A DNA stretch of 6,003 nucleotides from DATKKG01 sp964475215. GTDB taxonomy: Archaea > Thermoproteota > Nitrososphaeria > Conexivisphaerales > DTJL01. The notes under the pieces are model-generated. The model was not told the DNA's origin. It did not search any database and saw nothing but the letters and a program-made list of their open reading frames with translations. Of the stretch, positions 1 to 5,721 are shown one piece after another; within the stretch, counting starts at the first letter, position 1, and every line of letters starts with the position of its first letter. The translations under genes were made by a program, and so were the position numbers. Where the stretch lies: NCBI GenBank assembly GCA_964475215.1, contig CAYYVT010000004.1, positions 1 to 6,003 on the forward strand, read 5' to 3'.

Positions 1-430
1 CGAAGGCCCGTCCCCGAAACGCCGGATCGACGGCATCCATGACCATCGCCTTGAAGTTGGGTTGAAGCGCTGTCTGCGCCCAATATAGCAACAGGGGGGC
101 AGCGATGAGGAGGGTGTTGTTAGGGAACAGGAGGAGCAGGGGAGACAGGCCCAGGAGGTACGTGCTCAGGACGATGATGCTCTTGCGCCCGTAGGTGTCA
201 CCGAGGGGCCCTGCAACAAGGTAAGAGACGGCCGTCACCAGGCCATAGACCGAGAACGACCCGCCAATGACGAGGATGCTCGAGAGCCTTGACTGCATAT
301 CGAGAGACAGGTATCCCTGCCAGAGAGCAATGGATGCGGTCGAAATGGCAGACGTTATCCCCAGGACGGCGACGTTTCGGTTGACCGACTTGCCGAAATA
401 TCGCTGCATCGACTTCGCGAAGTCTGCCAC
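1..430 (-). CDS. MFS transporter, N-terminal part (cut by left window edge)
   Basis: This is an integral membrane transporter of the major facilitator superfamily; the substrate is unknown. The 143 residues visible form about four membrane segments: roughly residues 18-42, 52-73, 84-102 and 106-124. Between segments 2 and 3 lies the MFS signature motif A, read as GPLGDTYGRK at residues 74-83, and an RG pair follows segment 4 at residues 139-140. I chose the GTG start at 430 because an AT-rich box (TTTAT within 452-460) begins 29 bases upstream, as expected for a leaderless archaeal mRNA. ATG at 409 is the main alternative and would remove seven residues. No Shine-Dalgarno sequence precedes either start. 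The gene continues beyond base 1, so the remaining eight or so membrane segments are not seen. Another reading frame here is open for 79 codons but gives an arginine-rich, non-membrane protein and was discarded. Family assignment is firm; the start is not. Confidence 0.85.
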   Translation of the reverse strand, partial: MADFAKSMQRYFGKSVNRNVAVLGITSAISTASIALWQGYLSLDMQSRLSSILVIGGSFSVYGLVTAVSYLVAGPLGDTYGRKSIIVLSTYLLGLSPLLLLFPNNTLLIAAPLLLYWAQTALQPNFKAMVMDAVDPAFRGRAF

Positions 431-451
431 AACACATATTCGATTCACCAC

Positions 452-460
452 TTCATAAAT
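452..460 (-). promoter_or_regulatory. TATA-like box of the left MFS gene
   Basis: Read on the minus strand this is ATTTATGAA in otherwise mixed sequence. Its first T of TTTAT lies 29 bases before the GTG at 430, so transcription would begin at or within a base or two of that codon. The spacing is the reason for preferring the GTG start. No transcript data support it. Confidence 0.45.
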
Positions 461-540
461 GATTCTTTGCGAGAGCGGCAACCTCCGGCAGATGACGCTC
501 AGTAATTGGGAGCATAACGCATTGTAGGGTGCTGGGATGC

Positions 541-1968
541 TTACTTCTTGCCGAGCCTATCCGCTATGTCCCTACCTGCGAACATTCCCGTTATCAGGGC
601 CGGGACGAGGCCCCGCGTCTGCCCCGCTCCATCCCCCACCGCGTAGGACCTAGTGACGCTCGTTTCGAATGAGCGGTTCACCGACACCTTCGTGGAATAG
701 AACTTCGGCTCCGGGAAGTAGAGGAGGGTCCTAGGGCTGGGCTCGGCCTCCGTCCCCGCAATCCCGGGGAAGAACCGCTCGAGCTTAAAGAGGGCCTCCT
801 TCAGGTCGAGTGCGATTCGATACGGGGCGGCTAGGCTGACGTCGCCCGGAGTGACCTCGTAGTCCTCCACTCCGTTGGTCTCTTTGCGATATAGGGTCGG
901 CCTGGTTGGGCACTCCTCGATCCTCTGGAAGGTGCTCCTCCTTCCCCTGATGAAGTCGCTCCACCTCTGGATAATGGGCTTGTCGTCCCCTATTACGGTC
1001 GCCAGCATTGACATCACCTTTCCATATTTGCCGGTGTCGGCCACGGGCTCGGTGAGGTTGACCCTCGAAAGAAGGGCGAAGTTGGTGTTCTCGGATTTCG
1101 GCCCCTTTGCGAAGCTATGGCCATTGACCCCCGTGAGAAAGGAGCCGTTGAACTCCTGGGGCTCCGAGATCACGAACCCGTCCGGGCAGACGCAGAAGGT
1201 GCGCGCTTCATCCTGATACGTGTCGGTGGTGATGTAGATCTTCGGCTCATAGCAGAGGCTCGTAAGGCGCTGCATGACCGCCGACGGCGTCTCGACCCTG
1301 ATCCCTATGTCGATGTACCCGAACTCGTTCTTCATGCCAAGCCCATCGGCGGTGGCCTTGAGCCATCGTGAACCGGTCCGCCCGACCGCAAAGACGACGT
1401 AGTCGCTGTCGTAGACGCTCCCGTCTGAGAGCTCCGTCCTGAAGAGGCCTTTTGAAGCGGTGACGGTGGAGACTTCGGATTGGTATCGGATGGAGATCCC
1501 TCCGTCTGTCAGGTCCTTAGTCATCGCCTTGACGAAGCCTGGGAGGACGTCCGTTCCTGCATGAATTAGCTTCCGAGCCGGGGCCAGCAGGACGCCGCTC
1601 TCGGCACTCTTCAAGGAGTCGGGTAGCGTTTCCCCACCCTTGGCTTCGCAGTTTATCCCATGGGCGGTGAAGAGCTTCTCCGCCTGAAGCAGGCCCTCCT
1701 CTTTGTCGGCCTTGCTGAGGCTACGAGTGTTCCAGCCTATCGTAAGGTCGAAGTTCAGCTTGCCGTCAGAAAAAGCGCCGGATCCTCCCTCCCCGCAGGT
1801 TATGTTCGCCTTATCTTCGATGCCGGAGTTGCGCTCCCTCTGCCTTTCGTCGATACTTCGGCCCTTCTCCAGGAGGACTACGCCCTTTGTCCCCTTAGCC
1901 ACCAGAGAATAGGCGGCCCCCAGTCCCGCTGGCCCAGCCCCTATGATGACGACCCTCGCCCGTGTCAA
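541..1968 (-). CDS. FAD-dependent dehydrogenase, COG2509-like
   Basis: This is a cytosolic flavoprotein of the uncharacterised 'FAD-dependent dehydrogenase' group (COG2509), 475 residues, close to the usual family length. The N-terminal Rossmann fold binds FAD: GAGPAG at residues 10-15 and Glu34 at the end of the second strand, which normally holds the ribose. The family-typical block CGEGGSGAFSDGKLN covers residues 58-72, with Cys58 just before it. A second marker is the FCVCPDG block at 258-264 (Cys259, Cys261), followed by an NG...N..ALL segment near 274-300. The C-terminal flavin-binding block is AVGDGAGQTRGLVPA at 443-457. The start is TTG at 1968, fixed by the Rossmann motif beginning only five residues later. 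A TATA-like box lies 30 bases upstream, and an AGGAGG lies 14 bases upstream. No physiological substrate is established for this group as far as I know, so the reaction stays open. The gene is divergent from the MFS gene at 2088 and follows no clear operon partner. Confidence 0.9.
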   Translation of the reverse strand: MTRARVVIIGAGPAGLGAAYSLVAKGTKGVVLLEKGRSIDERQRERNSGIEDKANITCGEGGSGAFSDGKLNFDLTIGWNTRSLSKADKEEGLLQAEKLFTAHGINCEAKGGETLPDSLKSAESGVLLAPARKLIHAGTDVLPGFVKAMTKDLTDGGISIRYQSEVSTVTASKGLFRTELSDGSVYDSDYVVFAVGRTGSRWLKATADGLGMKNEFGYIDIGIRVETPSAVMQRLTSLCYEPKIYITTDTYQDEARTFCVCPDGFVISEPQEFNGSFLTGVNGHSFAKGPKSENTNFALLSRVNLTEPVADTGKYGKVMSMLATVIGDDKPIIQRWSDFIRGRRSTFQRIEECPTRPTLYRKETNGVEDYEVTPGDVSLAAPYRIALDLKEALFKLERFFPGIAGTEAEPSPRTLLYFPEPKFYSTKVSVNRSFETSVTRSYAVGDGAGQTRGLVPALITGMFAGRDIADRLGKK

Positions 1969-1992
1969 GCAATCGCCTACTGCCTCCTTGCG

Positions 1993-1998
1993 ATAAAA
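1993..1998 (-). promoter_or_regulatory. TATA-like box of the FAD dehydrogenase gene
   Basis: On the minus strand this reads TTTTAT. It starts 30 bases upstream of the TTG codon at 1968, which would give a leaderless or nearly leaderless mRNA. A competing possibility is the TATTTAA at 2024-2018, which would start the mRNA near 1995 and leave a 27-base leader containing AGGAGG (1988-1983). The sequence alone does not decide between the two. Confidence 0.4.
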
Positions 1999-2017
1999 GC
2001 GTTGCCGCCTTGAGCGC

Positions 2018-2024
2018 TTAAATA
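2018..2024 (+). promoter_or_regulatory. TATA box of the downstream MFS gene
   Basis: TTAAATA sits in G+C-rich surroundings between the two divergent genes. A transcription start about 30 bases on, near 2048, would give a leader of about 40 bases before ATG 2088. Read on the other strand the box is TATTTAA, so it could serve the FAD dehydrogenase as well. This is the best single TATA match in the left half of the window. Confidence 0.6.
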
Positions 2025-2065
2025 CCGCCGCAAGGACCGAGCCAGAAGACAGCTTTGGAAACGGT

Positions 2066-2073
2066 GGAGGTGA
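2066..2073 (+). promoter_or_regulatory. Shine-Dalgarno-like GGAGGTGA
   Basis: GGAGGTGA complements the conserved end of archaeal 16S rRNA over eight bases. It lies 14 bases before ATG 2088, longer than the usual 5 to 9. A weaker AAGGGG at 2076-2081 has 6-base spacing. Together they favour ATG 2088 over the upstream TTG 2055 or GTG 2064/2070 starts, because the latter would place this signal inside or beyond the start. Confidence 0.45.
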
Positions 2074-2087
2074 GCAAGGGGCGGAAC

Positions 2088-3233
2088 ATGAAGGCCGCCC
2101 TGATCCTGGCAGGAAGGCTTACCTACAGCCTCCAGTGGTTCCTCATCTCCCCCGCCCTCCCCGAGATTGCGGCGCAGGGAAAAGTCCCCACGAGCCTGCT
2201 GGGGCTCATCCCCGTGGCCTTCTTCAGCGCCGCCGGGGTCGCTCAGATCCCATCGGTCTACCTCGCGCAGAGGCTCACCTCCACCAAGACCTACATTATC
2301 GGCCTCCTCCTCTTGGCCCTAGGCAACATCCTCCTTCCCCTCGACGTCACAACCTTCTGGCTCTTCGCGACGAGGGTCATCTCTGGTGTGGGCGCAGCGC
2401 TCTTCTTCGCTTCCGCCGGCGGCGTCCTCTCTAACCTCTACCCGTCGAAGCCTGGAATGGTCATGGGCCTCTACAACGCCTTCTTCGCGATGGGCGGAGG
2501 GTTGGGCCTCGTATGGGGTGTCTTCGACCAGTTGTTGGGGTGGGAGGCGGCTACCGAGCTTGGAGGGGTGCTGGCCGTCGCCATGGCCGTGCTCAACCTG
2601 TTCGCGATCAAGAGCGAACGCCATGTCCCGGCGCCACGCCTCACCGGGATCGGCAGGACGCTGGGGAACAGGACCGTAATAGCGGCGGGCCTCGCATACT
2701 GTGGCGTCTGGGGCGCATACTTCGCCATCGGTCAGCTCCTGCCTTCATACGAGCAGATAGCCCTAGGGACATCCGTCTCCATTTCCGGGCTGACTTCTTC
2801 TATCCTCCTCTTCCCCAGCATCTTGGGGAGTTTCATGGGGGTGTTTTACGAGAGGTTCAGAAGGAAGAGGCTCTTGCTCGCCCTCGGCGCGATTCCCGCC
2901 ATCCTCCCCGCCGTAGTAATTGGCACGGGCAGGGTGGATGCCATCGTCGCTTCTCTCGTCCTCGTTGGCTTCTTCAATGACTTCGGGATCTCAATGATGT
3001 ACGCCTTCCTGGTGGACCTCGAGGGAAGCGACCCCACGTCCTACCTAGCTGTAGTGAACACCTTCAACATGCTCATCGGAATGTGGGTCGCTCCAATGCT
3101 TTCACTAGGATCGACAATCTCATGGAGCTTCGGTTGGGCGCTAGTGGGGACCATCCCACTCATCCCCATCGGCCTCCTGATCTTGGTGAAGGGGGCTAAG
3201 CTTCGTTCGATGGGGAACAGGGAAGTTACCTAG
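2088..3233 (+). CDS. MFS transporter, 381 residues
   Basis: A complete major facilitator superfamily permease in the cytoplasmic membrane, substrate unknown. The length and hydrophobic pattern fit twelve membrane segments in two halves, with the central cytoplasmic loop near residues 174-196. In the fourth segment the motif B core is clear: LFATRVISGVGAA at residues 92-104 with Arg96. Motif A in the loop between segments 2 and 3 is badly eroded (around 56-69, no Asp and no Gly-Arg-Lys), whereas its second copy in the C-terminal half survives as GVFYERFRRKR at 251-261. A glycine cluster, MGGGLG at 135-140, lies in segment 5 near where motif C would fall. Start ATG 2088 is chosen because of the TATA box at 2018-2024 and GGAGGTGA at 2066-2073; an 11-residue longer form from TTG 2055 is possible. 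It is transcribed divergently from the FAD dehydrogenase and is only distantly similar to the left-edge MFS protein. Confidence 0.9.
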   Translation: MKAALILAGRLTYSLQWFLISPALPEIAAQGKVPTSLLGLIPVAFFSAAGVAQIPSVYLAQRLTSTKTYIIGLLLLALGNILLPLDVTTFWLFATRVISGVGAALFFASAGGVLSNLYPSKPGMVMGLYNAFFAMGGGLGLVWGVFDQLLGWEAATELGGVLAVAMAVLNLFAIKSERHVPAPRLTGIGRTLGNRTVIAAGLAYCGVWGAYFAIGQLLPSYEQIALGTSVSISGLTSSILLFPSILGSFMGVFYERFRRKRLLLALGAIPAILPAVVIGTGRVDAIVASLVLVGFFNDFGISMMYAFLVDLEGSDPTSYLAVVNTFNMLIGMWVAPMLSLGSTISWSFGWALVGTIPLIPIGLLILVKGAKLRSMGNREVT

Positions 3234-3259
3234 GTGCGCTGTGTTTCATCAGCTAGGCC

Positions 3260-3264
3260 TATTA
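3260..3264 (+). promoter_or_regulatory. Weak TATA-like box of the hydrolase gene
   Basis: TATTA lies in the 55-base gap after the MFS stop codon, and its first base is 29 bases before ATG 3289. The spacing matches the other leaderless candidates here, but the box is short. Read-through from the MFS gene is equally possible. Confidence 0.3.
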
Positions 3265-3288
3265 CCCGAGCGGCGGGACTGGGGCTGA

Positions 3289-4149
3289 ATGGAAGCAGTT
3301 AGGGTCAACGGCGTTGATCTGGCGTACGTGGAATACGGCACAGGTCCCACCATCGTGTTCGTCCATGGCCTCCCCAACGATTATAGGGTGTGGAGGGGAC
3401 AAGTCGACTCGTTCCCGTCCTATCATGTGGTGGCGTACAGCAGGCGATGCTCCTATCCGAACAAGTACCAGGGTGATGCAAGGGACGACTCGGTCGCTAA
3501 CAACGCCGCTGACCTTGCGGCGTTTATCGAGGAAATGAAATGGGTTCCCGTCCACCTGGTCGGCCATTCGTACGGCGGCTTCATCTCCCTCCTATGCGCT
3601 CACAACCATCCCGAGCTCGTCAGGTCCATGGTCCTGTGCGAGCCGGCCGTCACCTCATTGCTCGTCAAGGATCCCGGCAGCATACTCTCGGTGGTTTCAG
3701 GAACGCTGGGCAATCCTTCGGGGGCCCTCGCCCTCAGGGCGTTTGCCAATACGACCGTTCGGCCTGCCCAGCGCCTCTCATCAGTTGGTGACCCCAAGAA
3801 GTCGGTGGAGGTCTTCGTGGATGGCCTAGTAGGAAGAGCAGGCGCGTTCGCAGGGCTTGACCCCTTCTACCAGGAGATGATGCAGGACAATGCGAGCGTG
3901 CTGGCTGGCGCCCTATCGTCGGAGATTCCGCCCTTCACGAAGAGAGACGCGAAGACGGTCGTCACCCCAACCCTGCTAATGGGCGGCGATAGGAGCCCCC
4001 GATACTTCGGAGCCATCATAGACGTCCTCTACGGCACCATGCCTTCTCGTGAAAGGACTACGATCCCGGGCTCCTCCCATTTCGTCCCCATAGAGAAGAG
4101 CGACGAGTTCAATAGGGCGTCGCTGAGCTTCCTCGCGAAACAGGTCTGA
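3289..4149 (+). CDS. Alpha/beta-fold hydrolase
   Basis: A soluble alpha/beta hydrolase of 286 residues, usual length for the single-domain enzymes of this fold. The substrate is probably an ester, lactone, amide or epoxide-like bond, but cannot be told from sequence. The oxyanion-hole HG pair is at residues 26-27 (VHGLPN). The nucleophile elbow is GHSYGG at 92-97, with Ser94 as nucleophile; a serine here argues against haloalkane dehalogenases and epoxide hydrolases, which carry Asp. The acid is most likely Asp234 in GGDRSP, and the base His264 in GSSHFVP. The cap segment lies at about 120-215. No signal peptide or membrane segment is visible, so it should be cytosolic. ATG 3289 is the first in-frame start after a 55-base gap and lacks a Shine-Dalgarno sequence. 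It lies between an MFS transporter and a cyclase-like protein in the same direction, so it may process a small molecule handled by either. Confidence 0.9.
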   Translation: MEAVRVNGVDLAYVEYGTGPTIVFVHGLPNDYRVWRGQVDSFPSYHVVAYSRRCSYPNKYQGDARDDSVANNAADLAAFIEEMKWVPVHLVGHSYGGFISLLCAHNHPELVRSMVLCEPAVTSLLVKDPGSILSVVSGTLGNPSGALALRAFANTTVRPAQRLSSVGDPKKSVEVFVDGLVGRAGAFAGLDPFYQEMMQDNASVLAGALSSEIPPFTKRDAKTVVTPTLLMGGDRSPRYFGAIIDVLYGTMPSRERTTIPGSSHFVPIEKSDEFNRASLSFLAKQV

Positions 4150-4186
4150 CGCGTCCAGCGCAATCCCTGTAAGGCCCTAGGACAGC

Positions 4187-4191
4187 TTTAA
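4187..4191 (+). promoter_or_regulatory. TATA-like box of the cyclase-like gene
   Basis: TTTAA within GCTTTAACT lies 27 bases before ATG 4214, in the 64-base gap after the hydrolase stop. It predicts a leaderless transcript and suggests that the cyclase-like gene can be expressed independently of the hydrolase. Confidence 0.45.
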
Positions 4192-4213
4192 CTGGCATTC
4201 CGCTACTAGTGGA

Positions 4214-5203
4214 ATGACCATGAATGACCCCGCCGTCGGCTGGCTGATGAAGTCAGCCGATCCGTCTGTCCGCTACTTGACAATGACCGAAGTGCTCGGC
4301 TATCGGAGGGATTCGGATGAGGTCGAAGCCGTCCAACGGTCAATCCTCCAGGGCCCCAAGGTGAGGGCATTGCTTTCCGGGCAGCTCCAGGATGGCGGAT
4401 TCGGCGTTCATCCCTACCAGAAGTGGACTGGCGCCCACTGGCGGCTTGTCTCCCTCGCCGAGCTGGCGATTCCGAAGGGAAACCCCCAGGCGGCCCGAGC
4501 CGCCAACCAAGTGTTAGATTGGCTCGCCAGCACGGATCACAAGGAAGGGATCAAAACAATTCGCGGTCTCACGCGAAGATGCGCGTCCCAGGAGGGAAAC
4601 GCCTTGGGAGCCTGCAGCTACATAGGGCTTGGGCGAGACCCGCGGGTTGAGGCTCTGGCCAGCTCTCTGGCGACCTGGCAATGGCCGGATGGAGGCTGGA
4701 ACTGCGACAAGAAGCCGTATGCCCATCATTCCTCTTTCAACGAGAGTCTTGCTACTTTATGGGGGCTGGCCCTGTATCAAGACGTCACAGGCGACAGGGA
4801 GGCGGCAAGGGCTATCGATAGGGCCTCGGAGTTCTTCTTGAGCCATCACCTATTCCGATCTCATAGGACCGGAGAGGTGATCAAGAGCGAGTTCCTTGAA
4901 CTTCATTATCCACTCTACTGGCATTACGACATCCTGCAGGCGCTGAGGGTCCTTTCTCTCACAGGGAAGTTGGGGGACCCCAGGGCTAAGGAGGCATTGG
5001 ACCTGGTGGAGTCTAAGCGTAGGGAAGATGGCCTATGGCATTCCGAAGGATCCTACTGGCGGTCGCTCATGAAAGGTCCGGCCATCGGAGCTCGCACCCC
5101 TGCGACCGGGAGCGAGGTGGTCGATTGGGGTCGGAGCGGCGCCAGTGAGATGATCACCCTTAACGCTCTCAGGGTCCTCAATGCGGCAGGAAGGTTGCGC
5201 TAG
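4214..5203 (+). CDS. Squalene cyclase/prenyltransferase-like alpha-toroid protein
   Basis: A 329-residue protein built of alpha-alpha repeats like those of squalene-hopene cyclase and prenyltransferase beta subunits. Three QW-type repeat signatures are visible: QLQDGGFG at residues 57-64, WQWPDGGW at 155-162 and RREDGLW at 269-275. The length is about half that of squalene-hopene cyclase, so only one toroid domain is present. The DxDD motif that starts the class II cyclase reaction is absent. Several Cys and His residues cluster where a metal or substrate site could be: Cys124, Cys134, Cys164, His171-His172, His231 and His237. No signal peptide or membrane segment is seen. ATG 4214 is preferred on promoter spacing; ATG 4220 is two codons inside. 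The gene follows the hydrolase by 64 bases in the same direction. The fold is fairly sure; enzyme activity is not, and a binding or protein-modifying role is possible. Confidence 0.8.
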   Translation: MTMNDPAVGWLMKSADPSVRYLTMTEVLGYRRDSDEVEAVQRSILQGPKVRALLSGQLQDGGFGVHPYQKWTGAHWRLVSLAELAIPKGNPQAARAANQVLDWLASTDHKEGIKTIRGLTRRCASQEGNALGACSYIGLGRDPRVEALASSLATWQWPDGGWNCDKKPYAHHSSFNESLATLWGLALYQDVTGDREAARAIDRASEFFLSHHLFRSHRTGEVIKSEFLELHYPLYWHYDILQALRVLSLTGKLGDPRAKEALDLVESKRREDGLWHSEGSYWRSLMKGPAIGARTPATGSEVVDWGRSGASEMITLNALRVLNAAGRLR

Positions 5204-5316
5204 CCTGTCCGGTGCCATGACCTCGGGGCTCGCCTGTCTCGGGAAGGGTTTAGCTCTGACGAAATCAGGGATTCCGTTATGACGGTATTCTCGACCGATA
5301 AGCGGCGGGCCACGAT

Positions 5317-5433
5317 ATGCGAGCGGTTCGTGGGGGCACAAACCGCGTGAAGCTCCAGCCCGAAGAATTGAAGGCCGACTTGGCCAAAGCGGAGATACAG
5401 GGAACTGTAGAGCTGGAGAGCTGCAGGCTATAG
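5317..5433 (+). CDS. Doubtful small ORF, 38 residues
   Basis: An ATG-initiated frame of 38 codons ends at TAG 5431-5433. Its C-terminal part, from the GTG codon at 5347, reads like real protein: VKLQPEELKADLAKAEIQG is a plausible amphipathic helix with codon use like the neighbours. I recognise no family. Just upstream, ATG 5279 opens a second frame of 23 codons that ends at TGA 5348-5350. That ATG lies 30 bases after a TTTAG box at 5249-5253. The two frames would join into one 51-residue protein if a single G were added to the GGGGG run at 5332-5336. It may therefore be a small gene, a frameshifted gene or chance. Confidence 0.25.
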   Translation: MRAVRGGTNRVKLQPEELKADLAKAEIQGTVELESCRL

Positions 5434-5688
5434 GCCCAATCCGTTAGGAGTGTGAAGTAATATCGATCAGCCGCTACGGCGCGCGTGCCGTTAACTGAAC
5501 CTTAGCAACAAAGCGTGGGGAGGAACTTGCTTCGGTGAAGAGAAAGGGACCCAGGCAAGAGACAAGGCGCGCGGGCGCCTGGATCCCCGAAGACGATGCT
5601 CAGACGTCCCGTGCATCATGTGTCTTCCAGCCCCCATATTAGGCTTGTTAATCAAAATGGCTTACTTAATTGAGAGCGTGCGATATCC
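5434..5688. other. Intergenic stretch with no recognisable gene
   Basis: No protein frame here looks credible. The left part holds a TAATATC box at 5458-5464 and the right part becomes A+T-rich from about 5636. The middle, 5515-5637, is dense in inverted repeats and is described separately. No tRNA, rRNA, SRP RNA or RNase P RNA signature was recognised. Confidence 0.5.
5515..5637 (+). ncRNA. Candidate structured RNA, family unknown
   Basis: Read by eye, this stretch can fold as a branched structure. GUGGGG (5515-5520) can pair with CCCCAU (5632-5637) to close it. CTTC/GAAG (5530-5533 with 5537-5540) makes a small hairpin. GGGACCCAGGC (5546-5556) pairs with GCCTGGATCCC (5577-5587) with one mismatch; alternatively AGGCGC/GCGCCT (5565-5570 with 5575-5580) forms a hairpin with a GCGG loop. 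GAAGACGATGC (5589-5599) pairs with GCATC (5613-5617) and GTCTTC (5622-5627) around a 4-base bulge. The pairings nest except for the two alternatives. A TAATATC box at 5458-5464 could drive transcription from about 5488. The strand is assumed. A G+C-rich sequence gives some chance pairing, and conservation is unknown. Confidence 0.3.
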
Positions 5689-5696
5689 TTATATCG
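5681..5696. repeat. Inverted repeat CGATAT-N4-ATATCG over the TATA box
   Basis: Two perfect 6-base arms, CGATAT and ATATCG, are separated by CCTT. The right arm contains most of the TATA-like box of the surface-protein gene. A protein bound here would compete with TATA-binding protein. The arms are partly an unavoidable result of A+T-rich sequence, so a regulatory role is tentative. Confidence 0.4.
5689..5694 (+). promoter_or_regulatory. TATA box of the surface-protein gene
   Basis: TTATAT lies in the most A+T-rich part of the window. A start about 27 to 30 bases on, near 5716-5719, puts transcription just ahead of ATG 5722 and just after the palindrome at 5699-5714. This placement argues against ATG 5713 as the start. 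Confidence 0.55.
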
Positions 5697-5698
5697 TT

Positions 5699-5714
5699 AT
5701 GCAACCGGTTGCAT
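5699..5714. promoter_or_regulatory. Perfect 16-bp palindrome, probable operator
   Basis: ATGCAACCGGTTGCAT reads the same on both strands across all 16 bases; the flanking pair breaks symmetry. It occupies the space between the TATA box and the predicted transcription start. That is a common site for archaeal repressors that block RNA polymerase after TBP and TFB have bound. A homodimeric helix-turn-helix protein is the likely ligand; the regulator is not encoded in this window as far as I can see. Confidence 0.55.
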
Positions 5715-5721
5715 GACGCCC

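Noticed and set aside
198..437. 79-codon minus-strand frame from ATG 437
   Set aside because: It overlaps the left MFS gene in another frame and gives an Arg/Pro/Cys-rich product with no membrane pattern, whereas the other frame gives clear MFS helices and motif A.
2319..2624. Long minus-strand frames inside the MFS gene
   Set aside because: They lie wholly within a well-supported membrane protein gene and have shadow-like compositions rich in Arg, Pro and Glu.
5033..5341. 102-codon minus-strand frame over the end of the cyclase-like gene
   Set aside because: More than half lies opposite coding sequence, the product is Pro/Arg-rich, and no promoter or family signature was found.
5531..5588. 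Rho-independent-type terminator
   Set aside because: The hairpins are followed by ACGATG and CCCCC sequence with no T-run, and no T-rich archaeal terminator is seen there.
5491..5637. Minus-strand frame of about 48 codons opposite the structured stretch
   Set aside because: The product is rich in Arg, His and Pro with no helix or domain pattern, so it is better explained as open by chance in G+C-rich DNA.
5204..5640. tRNA, SRP RNA or RNase P RNA in the right-hand intergenic region
   Set aside because: There is no T-loop GTTCRA consensus with a cloverleaf, and the conserved SRP and RNase P core sequences were not found; the few similar short strings are not in the right order.
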